From Brassicibacter mesophilus (lineage in GTDB: Bacteria > Bacillota > Clostridia > Tissierellales > Proteiniboraceae), in NCBI RefSeq assembly GCF_050433385.1, contig NZ_JBNPXI010000003.1, forward strand, positions 186,001 through 250,000: DNA of 64,000 nucleotides, written 5' to 3'. Position 1 is the stretch's first letter, and every line of letters begins with the position of its first letter. A model generated the notes under the pieces. That model was not told where the DNA came from. It made no database searches and saw only the letters and a list, made by a program, of their open reading frames with translations. Positions 43,897 to 51,653 of the stretch are shown piece by piece. A program made the translations under genes and the position numbers.

Positions 43897-44845
43897 TAAT
43901 CAAAGAGAGATTTTATTAGAAGTTAAGAACTTACGTGTAGAATTCGGTAAAATTAAAAGAAACAAATTTGTTGCAGTAAATAATGTTAGCTTCCATATCT
44001 ATAAAGGAGAAACCTTTGGATTAGTGGGAGAATCAGGCTCGGGAAAGACTACTATAGGAAGAGCTATTATACGATTAAATGAAACAGCTGGTGGAGAAAT
44101 AATCTTTAATGGGAAAAAAATAAATGGAAAAATAGATAAAGAAATGGATAAAGAGGTAACTAGAAAAATTCAGATGATATTTCAAGACCCGATGGCTTCG
44201 CTTAATGAAAGAGCGAAAGTAGATTATATAGTATCTGAAGGGCTGTACAATCTTAAAAACTATAAAGATGAAGAAGATAGAAAACACAAAGTACAAAAGG
44301 CTTTATTAGATGTTGGATTGCTCCCTGAGTTTTTAAGTCGGTTTCCACACGAATTCTCAGGTGGTCAAAGACAGAGAATAGGGATTGCAAGAGCTGTAGT
44401 TATGGAACCAGAGCTAATCATTGCTGACGAGCCAATATCTGCTTTAGATGTTTCTATTCGTGCACAGGTTTTAAATTTATTATCTGAGCTTCAGAAAAAG
44501 AAGGGGTTAACTTATTTATTCATAGCTCATGATTTATCAGTTGTTCGATTTATAACTGACAGAGTAGCAGTAATACACAAAGGGAAAATAGTAGAGCTTG
44601 CAGAGACAGAGAAACTTTTCAGAAACCCGCTTCATCCTTATACACGTTCACTCCTTTCAGCTATTCCATTGCCTGATCCAAGGCAAGAGAAGGAAAAAAT
44701 ACTGGAGATATATGATCCAAGCTGTCATGACTATACCAACGATCCTCCTAAATGGATTGAGATAGAGCCAGAACATTTTATATTAGGAAATAAAAAAGAA
44801 TTAAATGAATATCGAGAGATGTTGAGTCAACAGCAAATAATATAA
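43889..44845 (+). CDS. Peptide ABC transporter ATPase (OppF/DppF family)
   Basis: A 318-residue cytoplasmic ATPase with Walker A GESGSGKT, signature FSGGQRQRIGIARA, Walker B LIIADEPISALDV, and the OppF C-terminal piece HPYTRSLLSAIPLPDP. It forms the nucleotide-binding heterodimer with the OppD-like protein. The start lies inside the end of the previous gene after a GGGGG-type site. Confidence 0.95.
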   Translation: MRNNQREILLEVKNLRVEFGKIKRNKFVAVNNVSFHIYKGETFGLVGESGSGKTTIGRAIIRLNETAGGEIIFNGKKINGKIDKEMDKEVTRKIQMIFQDPMASLNERAKVDYIVSEGLYNLKNYKDEEDRKHKVQKALLDVGLLPEFLSRFPHEFSGGQRQRIGIARAVVMEPELIIADEPISALDVSIRAQVLNLLSELQKKKGLTYLFIAHDLSVVRFITDRVAVIHKGKIVELAETEKLFRNPLHPYTRSLLSAIPLPDPRQEKEKILEIYDPSCHDYTNDPPKWIEIEPEHFILGNKKELNEYREMLSQQQII

Positions 44846-44915
44846 ATTTAATAAAAATTATTATCAAAGAAATTTGTATGAAAAATGTTTTGCTGTCTTT
44901 ATGGGGGTGTTATTT

Positions 44916-45920
44916 TTGGAAGATAGGTTATTTATAAATAAAGGCGAAGATTTTGAATTAGATTTACAAGAAAACATTGAGCTAAATGAAAGACATGAAT
45001 TAGTCCTATTAGAAAATAAGCTTCAGGGAAGCTATGTGTCGCCTATAATCAACTCAAACAAGTTCAAAGATTTAGTTTATTCTTGGAATGCAGAAACACC
45101 TGATGGAACCGAGATAGAATTTTCTATTCAAGTTATAAAAGATGACATATGGTCAAAATGGTTTTCGTATGGAAAGTGGTCGTCTAACGGTAATAGAGGA
45201 AGTATAAAAGGCCAGAGCGATGATATTGCCAGTATGGATATTGATACACTTACGATATTTGGAGAAGAAGGGGCTAGAGGATTTAGATACAAGATTGAGA
45301 TAACAAGAGACAGAATAGATACTGAAAGTCCTATAGTAAAAGGTGTGTGGGTTGCTTTAAATCTTATTGAAAAAATATCACCGGCCTTAGATGAAAGTAA
45401 AAATTGGATAGTGGAATTAGACGTACCAGTTAGGTCGCAAATGGTTATACCTAATATAGGTAATATAATATGTAGCCCAACGTCGGTATCAATGGTTATG
45501 GAATATTATGGTCAGAAAATTGATACTGAAGAAGTAGCAGATAGTGTACTCGATAATGGCGCAGAAATCTATGGAAACTGGTCATATAATGTTGCATATG
45601 CAGGTTCTAAAGGATTTACAGCATATGTAGACCGTTTTTCTTCAGTAGATGATATTAAAGATAAAATTTCAGATGGCATACCTGTTATTGCATCAATAAG
45701 GACTAAAACACAAAAAGAATTGCATGGTTCTCCTTCAGCTTATCCAAGTGGACACTTATTAGTTGTTAGAGGATTTACAGTTAAAAATGGAGAGGAATAT
45801 ATTATTGTTAATGATCCAGCTGCACCAGATCATGATACTGTTCGCAGAGAATATAAGCTATCAGAATTTGAAAATTCATGGAGCAATATAGTATATATCT
45901 TAACTTTAGATTCAAAATAG
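44916..45920 (+). CDS. C39-like cysteine peptidase
   Basis: A 334-residue protein. The N-terminal half (about 1-165) is beta-rich (SYVSPIINSNKFKDLVYSWNAETPDGTEIEFSI). The C-terminal half is a papain-like Peptidase_C39_2 domain with catalytic Cys186 (NIICSPTSVSMVMEYYG), His280 (YPSGHLLVVRGF) and the Asp of NDPAAPD. No signal peptide is seen, so it is probably cytoplasmic. The TTG at 44916 follows GGGGGTG by 6 bases; ATGs at 44874 and 44901 have no site or overlap it. It lies within the muropeptide cluster and could cleave an imported wall peptide, a role not established for the family. Confidence 0.8.
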   Translation: MEDRLFINKGEDFELDLQENIELNERHELVLLENKLQGSYVSPIINSNKFKDLVYSWNAETPDGTEIEFSIQVIKDDIWSKWFSYGKWSSNGNRGSIKGQSDDIASMDIDTLTIFGEEGARGFRYKIEITRDRIDTESPIVKGVWVALNLIEKISPALDESKNWIVELDVPVRSQMVIPNIGNIICSPTSVSMVMEYYGQKIDTEEVADSVLDNGAEIYGNWSYNVAYAGSKGFTAYVDRFSSVDDIKDKISDGIPVIASIRTKTQKELHGSPSAYPSGHLLVVRGFTVKNGEEYIIVNDPAAPDHDTVRREYKLSEFENSWSNIVYILTLDSK

Positions 45921-45958
45921 CTTCTAGTATATCGTAACGACAGGGGAGTGAACATTAA

Positions 45959-46891
45959 ATGATAAAACCTAAACCACTAAAAAATGGAGACACTATAGGG
46001 CTAATTGGTCCATCGAGCCCAACTCCTTTTGAAAGAATTGAACCATCGATAGAAAGAATCAAAGAACTTGGGTTTAATGTAGTTGTCGGAGAGAGCTGCT
46101 ATGGTGTTCACGGCTACTTATCTGGAAAAGATGAGGTTAGAGCTAAAGATGTAAATGAGATGTTTAGAAACAAGAACATAGATGGAGTGTGGTGTATAAG
46201 AGGAGGATATGGTACACCTAGGATTTTAGATATGCTTGATTATGATTTGATACGACAGAATCCCAAGGTATTTATAGGATACAGTGACATTACAGCATTG
46301 CATATTTCAATAAATCAAGAATGTGAGTTAGTGACATTTCATGGTCCTATGGTTTCAACAGAACTATATCGGGGGATTGACGACTTTACACGGGATTACT
46401 TAATTAAAAATATTATGGGACATAAATCATTGGGACTGATTACTAATCCAAAAAATATAGACATAAAGACTCTAGTATCAGGAAAATGTGAAGGAAAAAT
46501 AGTAGGAGGGAATCTATCTTTAGTAGCATCTACCATTGGGACCCCCTTTGAAATAGACACGAAAGGTAAGATACTATTCCTTGAAGATGTAGATGAAGAG
46601 CCGTATAGAATAGATAGAATGCTTACACAGCTCAAGCTGGCAGGTAAGTTAGATGATGCTGAGGGTTTCATACTTGGAGATTGGAACAACTGCGTATCTG
46701 AAGAACCAAACAAGAGTTTAACTCTGTTTGAAATATTTAATGAGTTGATTGTGCCAATTGGAAAGCCTACAATATATAACTTTATGGCAGGACATTGCGA
46801 TCCTATGATTACACTGCCATTTGGGGTAAACTCTAAGCTTGATGCAGATAATAAAAAGCTTTTTATAGATGAATCAGCTACTAATAATTAG
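45959..46891 (+). CDS. LD-carboxypeptidase (S66 family, LdcA/YkfA type)
   Basis: A 310-residue serine peptidase that removes the terminal D-Ala from L,D-linked wall tetrapeptides. The nucleophile Ser is in GYSDITALH, with the catalytic Glu in FLEDVDEEPYRIDRML and the His in MAGHCDPM. The IRGGYGTPRILDMLDY and GKCEGKIVGGNLSL segments are typical. It is cytoplasmic. It precedes the M55 peptidase by 22 bases. In Bacillus the homologue YkfA sits in the equivalent dpp-ykf operon. Confidence 0.95.
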   Translation: MIKPKPLKNGDTIGLIGPSSPTPFERIEPSIERIKELGFNVVVGESCYGVHGYLSGKDEVRAKDVNEMFRNKNIDGVWCIRGGYGTPRILDMLDYDLIRQNPKVFIGYSDITALHISINQECELVTFHGPMVSTELYRGIDDFTRDYLIKNIMGHKSLGLITNPKNIDIKTLVSGKCEGKIVGGNLSLVASTIGTPFEIDTKGKILFLEDVDEEPYRIDRMLTQLKLAGKLDDAEGFILGDWNNCVSEEPNKSLTLFEIFNELIVPIGKPTIYNFMAGHCDPMITLPFGVNSKLDADNKKLFIDESATNN

Positions 46892-46913
46892 AGAAAAAGG
46901 AGGGTGTCTTTAA

Positions 46914-47735
46914 ATGAAGATATTTATTTCTGTGGATATGGAAGGCATATGGGGATTAGTTTCATCTGAACATGTATCAAGTAGTTCAAAGGAATACAGT
47001 AGAACAAGAAAACTAATGATACAAGAAGCAAATTGGGCTATAGAGGAAGCCTTTAAAAATGGAGCAACAGAGGTAGTTGTCAATGACTCTCATGATGATA
47101 TGGACAATCTGATAATAGAAGAGTTAGATCCAAGAGCTCAACTGATAAGTGGAGGTCCTAAGCCTTTAAGTATGATGCAGGGAATAGACGATACATTTGA
47201 TGGTGTCATATATATTGGCTATCATTCAAGAGCAGGCACTGTAAATGGAGTATTTAATCATACATATTCAGGAAAAACAATAGCTAATATAACTATTAAT
47301 GAGAAGAAAATGGGTGAATGTGGCATAAATTCTGGAGTTGCAGGATATTATGGTGTCCCTATACTCGCAATATCAGGAGACAATATGGTTTCTGCTCAGG
47401 CCATTGTAGAAGTAGGTGATATGGAAACGATAGTTGTTAAAAAAGCAATATCAAGATATTGTGCGCATAACTTATCTAGGAATATGGTAAGAGAACTTTA
47501 TAAAACTAAACTTGAAAATGCGTTTAAGAATATAAAACAAAGTCCAATACTCAAGTATGATGGTAAGATAACAATGGACATTGAGTTCAATAGAGAAGTT
47601 ATGGCAGAAAATGCAATGCTTTTACCAGAGGCTTCAAGAGTTGATGAAAAAACTATTAGAATAGAATCTGATGATTATTTAAAGCTGTTCATGATGTTTA
47701 GAGCATGTCTTAATCTAGGGGGGGCGATTTCGTGA
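46914..47735 (+). CDS. M55 family D-aminopeptidase (DppA type)
   Basis: A 273-residue zinc aminopeptidase acting on peptides with N-terminal D-amino acids. The N-terminus KIFISVDMEGIWG carries the first metal-binding Asp and Glu. Then follow VVNDSHDDMDNL with the His, IGYHSRAG with the second His, and VFNHTYSG. The protein family forms a decameric ring. RBS AGGAGGG. Its neighbour is the LD-carboxypeptidase, and together they would free D-Ala and other D-residues from imported wall peptides. Confidence 0.95.
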   Translation: MKIFISVDMEGIWGLVSSEHVSSSSKEYSRTRKLMIQEANWAIEEAFKNGATEVVVNDSHDDMDNLIIEELDPRAQLISGGPKPLSMMQGIDDTFDGVIYIGYHSRAGTVNGVFNHTYSGKTIANITINEKKMGECGINSGVAGYYGVPILAISGDNMVSAQAIVEVGDMETIVVKKAISRYCAHNLSRNMVRELYKTKLENAFKNIKQSPILKYDGKITMDIEFNREVMAENAMLLPEASRVDEKTIRIESDDYLKLFMMFRACLNLGGAIS

Positions 47736-47745
47736 TGTTCATTTT

Positions 47746-47772
47746 GGGAGGATCTTCCCCCTCCCTTTTTTT
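47746..47772 (+). terminator. GC-rich terminator after the M55 gene
   Basis: GGGAGG (47746-47751) and CCTCCC (47760-47765) followed by seven Ts. It may end or reduce the transcript before the beta-lactamase-fold gene. Confidence 0.75.
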
Positions 47773-47795
47773 CATTATAAAAAGGTGGTGATTAG

Positions 47796-48575
47796 ATGCT
47801 TAAGGATAAAATTATGAATGAGTTACATGATACTAGAGCGAAAGTTTCAATTGTGCTAAAAGACTTAACAAGAAATGAATGGATTATTAAGATAGATGAA
47901 AACAGACGATTCCCTTCTGCTAGTACAATAAAAGTATTAATTATGATAGAAGCGTTGAAGCAGGTTCAAGAAGATATTTTTACACTAGAGCATAAGGTCA
48001 AAGTTAGAGAAATAGATAGAGTAGATTTTAGCATTATTACTGAATTGAACATAAACGAATACACTTTTAAAGATTTATTAACTCTTATGATAATAACCAG
48101 TGATAATACAGCTACAAATGTATTGATAAACTTACTTGGTTATGAAAATATAAACCACATGGCTCGTACACTTGGATTGACTAATACAGTATTAAAAAGA
48201 AAAATGATGGACTTTGAAGCAGCAAAACTGGGCAGACAAAACGAAACAAGTGCGATTGATATGGCACAGATCATGGAAAGTATATATAGTAAATCGATTC
48301 TTACTCCAGAGTTGTGTGAAATAATGATTGATATTTTATCAAGGCAGAAACACAATGATATGCTGCCTAGATATATTACAGAAGAAATAGTTATCGCTCA
48401 TAAACCAGGTGAGCTTGACCGATTAAATCACGATGTTGGGATTTTTTATTTAGATAATGTTCATTACATGTTAGGGGTATTTGTTACAGATGTACAGCAT
48501 AATCTAGAGGCTAAAAGGATTATAGGAAGAATTTCTAAGATAGTATATGACTATTATATAGAAGAGAATATGTAG
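47796..48575 (+). CDS. Serine hydrolase of the class A beta-lactamase fold, cytoplasmic
   Basis: A 259-residue protein with the active-site elements of class A beta-lactamases and related DD-peptidases: Ser43-x-x-Lys46 (SASTIK), SDN (TSDNTATN, near residue 102), a Glu in GRQNETS resembling the omega-loop, and HKPGE in place of KTG. There is no signal peptide or lipobox, so it should stay in the cytoplasm, unlike true beta-lactamases. Its place among muropeptide hydrolases suggests cleavage of a D-amino acid peptide or amide. Antibiotic resistance cannot be inferred. Confidence 0.85.
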   Translation: MLKDKIMNELHDTRAKVSIVLKDLTRNEWIIKIDENRRFPSASTIKVLIMIEALKQVQEDIFTLEHKVKVREIDRVDFSIITELNINEYTFKDLLTLMIITSDNTATNVLINLLGYENINHMARTLGLTNTVLKRKMMDFEAAKLGRQNETSAIDMAQIMESIYSKSILTPELCEIMIDILSRQKHNDMLPRYITEEIVIAHKPGELDRLNHDVGIFYLDNVHYMLGVFVTDVQHNLEAKRIIGRISKIVYDYYIEENM

Positions 48576-48617
48576 ATAGTATTGAAATTTGAATATGAAC
48601 AAAATGAGGTGATAATA

Positions 48618-49445
48618 ATGGATAGGAGTATATATGAATGGGGAATAGTCAATAAAACTGTAGCTCCAATAAATCTTCATCCGAAATTTGAAAGTGAAAT
48701 GGCTGATGAGGGCATTTTTGGAATGGTCGTTAGAATTCTAGAAGATGTAGGAGATGGCTGGTATCGTATAAAAACGCACTACAATTATAGTGGATACATG
48801 CATGAATCAAATATGATTATGGATGATAAAAAAGCAGATGAATGGAAGAATAAAGCTAAAGATGTGATTACTCATTCAATCGTAGATGTATTAGCAGAAC
48901 CCAAATATCAAAGTTATACTATTGAACTACTAACGAGAGGTGCAGTGGTATATAAAACAGGAAATGAAAAAGATGAATGGATAGAGATTGAATTGCCAAA
49001 TAATAATAGAACGGGTTGGGTGCGTAGTCCATTTGTAGGCAAGATAATGACAGCAGCTAACAAGAGTAATGAAGATGAATTAAGAAAAAATTTGGTAAAT
49101 ACAGCATTATCTTATATAGGAACTCAGTATAGATGGGGAGGAAGAAGTCCGCTTGGTATAGATTGTTCAGGACTCTGCTCAATATCATATTTATTAAACG
49201 GAGTCATAATATACAGAGATGCAGTACTTAAGGATGAATACATGAGAGAGATAAGTATAGACAATATAAAACCTGCAGATCTTTTATTTTCTCCAGGACA
49301 TGTAGCCATGTATATAGGTGACGATAAGTTTGTGCACTCAAGTGGAAGTATTAGTGGTGTGAAGATTAATAGCTTAAACCCTAACCACTCTGACTATAGA
49401 GAAGATTTAGCAAAAACAATAAAGGGTGTAGGTACAATATTTTAA
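48618..49445 (+). CDS. NlpC/P60 endopeptidase with SH3 domains (YkfC type)
   Basis: A 275-residue gamma-D-glutamyl-diaminopimelate endopeptidase. There are two N-terminal bacterial SH3-like regions (about 5-65 and 80-140), then the NlpC/P60 domain with catalytic Cys183 (GIDCSGLC) and His228 (SPGHVAM) and a polar third residue near VHSSG. No signal peptide, as in YkfC, which acts in the cytoplasm on L-Ala-gamma-D-Glu-DAP. The start at 48618 follows GAGGTGAT; TTG 48582 lacks a site. It would release L-Ala-D-Glu for the epimerase and DAP for the decarboxylase. Confidence 0.93.
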   Translation: MDRSIYEWGIVNKTVAPINLHPKFESEMADEGIFGMVVRILEDVGDGWYRIKTHYNYSGYMHESNMIMDDKKADEWKNKAKDVITHSIVDVLAEPKYQSYTIELLTRGAVVYKTGNEKDEWIEIELPNNNRTGWVRSPFVGKIMTAANKSNEDELRKNLVNTALSYIGTQYRWGGRSPLGIDCSGLCSISYLLNGVIIYRDAVLKDEYMREISIDNIKPADLLFSPGHVAMYIGDDKFVHSSGSISGVKINSLNPNHSDYREDLAKTIKGVGTIF

Positions 49446-49893
49446 GCCAAAAGCTAAAGACAAGCCAAGGGGACGTTTTATTTGTCATATTTTCTGAATT
49501 AAAATAATTGATAAGTATAGTTATCCTTCATCATACGAAGTTCCAATTCATTAAAGCTACACAGAGCTGAGTAAAGAATGTTTGACTGGCAGCTTAGAAG
49601 TAAACCAAAAAATCTATTAGCTAATGAAGTGAAGTCTAGAGATCTCTAGGCTTCATTTTAATATTATTAGTATAAAGTCCAACAGTGTAAAAAAGGTTAA
49701 GGTAATTATTCATAACTAAAATTTTGGGCATAAGACATAAATGAATTAAATTATACAAGATATATAGAAGGAAAAGAATAAATATTGTCGAAACATACAA
49801 GTATGGTAAATTATTAACAAATTTAGTTATATAAGTTAGCTATATGTTTTAAGATAAAAGAAATATTATTAAAATGAAAAGGGGTGGAATAAA
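49446..49893. other. 448-base gene-free region with one hairpin
   Basis: A near-perfect hairpin GAAGTCTAGAGA / TCTCTAGGCTTC (about 49631-49654), followed by ATTTTAAT, lies in the middle and may end the muropeptide operon. The 60 bases before it show no T-box or other known riboswitch landmark. The part nearest the next gene is AT-rich and should contain its promoter, but no pair of boxes is convincing. Confidence 0.5.
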
Positions 49894-51177
49894 ATGCTCA
49901 ATTACAAAATGGAACTTACAGATGAAGAAAGGGAAATTTTAGAAGGCAAAAGAGGAGAGACCCTAAGAAAAGCTATGGAGTCTGTTGTACTGTATGGAGA
50001 CACATTTGGGGCAAAGAGACTTATTCCTATTAGTGGGGCTGTTCATTTGGTAACTTCTTTTGGAATACCGATACTTGAACCAGTCTTTGATATGATGGAG
50101 GAATTAATAGAGGCAGGATTGAAGACAAAAGAGTCATTTACAGTTGACCCAAGACCACTTGATTACGACAATGTGAAATGTAATCTGCTCCAAAAAATAG
50201 TATTTAGAGTCATGTATGGAAAGCAAAAAGACTATGAACTGCAATTGAAAAAGGTTGGACTTAAGAATGATGAGGCGTTTACTTGTACATGTTATATGCC
50301 TGAAGTAGGAAATATACCAAGAAAAGGAGATGTCTTATCTTGGGCAGAGTCCTCAGCTGTTGTTTACGCCAATTCTGTTTTAGGTGCCAAGACCAACAGA
50401 AACTCTGGAGTAATAGAGCTATTATCAGGAATTATAGGAAAAACACCAGAATTTGGACTATTAACAGACGAGGGTAGAAAAGCTACATGGCGTATAGAAT
50501 TAAAGACAACAAGACTACCTAATCCTCAGATTTTGGGAAGTGCAATTGGATTAAAGGTTATGGAAGATGTTCCTTTTATCGTTGGATTAGATAAGTTCTT
50601 AGGTAATGGAATTAATGATAATACAACTAACTATTTAAAGGATATGGGAGCAGCTAGTGCATCAAATGGGGCTGTTGGACTATATCACATAGAAAATATT
50701 ACTCCAGAAGCTGTAGAACAGGGGGAGAATCTTCTTGTTGAAAATTATAAAATCTATATAATAGATGACTATGAAATTAAAAGGGTAGTAGAATCTTACC
50801 CAGTAATGTGGAAGAATAAAGACTCGAAACCTAAGGTTTGCTTCATAGGATGTCCTCATCTATCTTTAAGCCAAATATATCAATGGACTGAGAAAATTCA
50901 TGATTCTCTTAAAAAATATGGAAACAGCAAGGTAAGCATAAGAACTATATTAAGTGCATCACCTGATGTAATTAGTAAATTTAAAGAAGATAGAGCAAGC
51001 TATGAAAAACTTATTAATACAGGAGCCACAATAACAGGAATATGCCCATTAATGTATATGAATAATCCTATATGCTCAAAGCAACCTGTTATCACAAATT
51101 CTAATAAATTGAGAACCTATACTACTGCTAGATTTTATGTAGATGAGGAAGTACTAGAAATTATTACTAAGAATTAA
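49894..51177 (+). CDS. Aconitase X, large (catalytic) subunit
   Basis: A 427-residue protein of the AcnX (DUF521) family, a separate branch of the aconitase superfamily with an Fe-S cluster. Conserved pieces are LTDEEREILEGKRGETLRKAME, HLVTSFG, CTCYMPEVGNIPRKGD, WAESSAVVYANSVLGAKTNRNSG, FIGCPHLS and ITGICPLMYM. Cluster Cys are likely in these CTC, GCPH and GICP segments. Characterised bacterial AcnX with separate subunits dehydrates cis-3-hydroxy-L-proline; an archaeal branch acts on mevalonate 5-phosphate. The small subunit follows after 17 bases. RBS AAGGGGTGG. Confidence 0.92.
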   Translation: MLNYKMELTDEEREILEGKRGETLRKAMESVVLYGDTFGAKRLIPISGAVHLVTSFGIPILEPVFDMMEELIEAGLKTKESFTVDPRPLDYDNVKCNLLQKIVFRVMYGKQKDYELQLKKVGLKNDEAFTCTCYMPEVGNIPRKGDVLSWAESSAVVYANSVLGAKTNRNSGVIELLSGIIGKTPEFGLLTDEGRKATWRIELKTTRLPNPQILGSAIGLKVMEDVPFIVGLDKFLGNGINDNTTNYLKDMGAASASNGAVGLYHIENITPEAVEQGENLLVENYKIYIIDDYEIKRVVESYPVMWKNKDSKPKVCFIGCPHLSLSQIYQWTEKIHDSLKKYGNSKVSIRTILSASPDVISKFKEDRASYEKLINTGATITGICPLMYMNNPICSKQPVITNSNKLRTYTTARFYVDEEVLEIITKN

Positions 51178-51194
51178 TAGGGGGTAAGGGATAG

Positions 51195-51638
51195 ATGGAA
51201 AAGATATTTAAAGGAAGACCTGTATTACCAGGAAATATCGAAGGGGAGGCAGTAGTTACCCATCAAGGATTAAATATTTTAGCTACTTTTCAGAAAAGTG
51301 CGTTAAGAAAGGCAAAGAAAGTTATTAGCTCTGATCAAAATAATAAAGAGCTGTATAATAAAGAGCTAACTGGTAAGATTATATGTCTACCAAAAACTAT
51401 TGGTTCTACTACAGGAGGTATGGTATTAGAGTCAATAACAAAGCTTGGAATAGGCCCTAAAGCTATGCTTTTTTCTGAACACATTGATTCTCTTGCAGCT
51501 GCAGGTGTAATATTAGCCGATGTATGGGTTAATGAAAGAATAGTAACAATCGACCAGCTTGGAGATGAATTTCTTCAATATGTAAAAGATGGACAAACTA
51601 TAGAGATTAGAGAAGATGGTTCAGTTGTAATTAAATAA
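51195..51638 (+). CDS. Aconitase X, small subunit (DUF126)
   Basis: A 147-residue swivel-domain protein. Typical features are KGRPVLPGNIEGEAVVTHQGLN and LPKTIGSTTGGMVLESITKLGIGPKAMLF; the Ser of the GSTTGG segment is the expected active-site residue. It completes the active enzyme with the large subunit encoded 17 bases upstream. The reductase gene starts 15 bases downstream, so the three are one operon. Confidence 0.93.
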   Translation: MEKIFKGRPVLPGNIEGEAVVTHQGLNILATFQKSALRKAKKVISSDQNNKELYNKELTGKIICLPKTIGSTTGGMVLESITKLGIGPKAMLFSEHIDSLAAAGVILADVWVNERIVTIDQLGDEFLQYVKDGQTIEIREDGSVVIK

Positions 51639-51653
51639 TAAGGGGGGAAAGAA

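Noticed and set aside
49510..49660. T-box riboswitch before the aconitase X operon
   Set aside because: There is a hairpin with a T-rich tail, but no T-box core sequence or specifier-loop landmarks can be found, and it lies more than 200 bases from the next gene.
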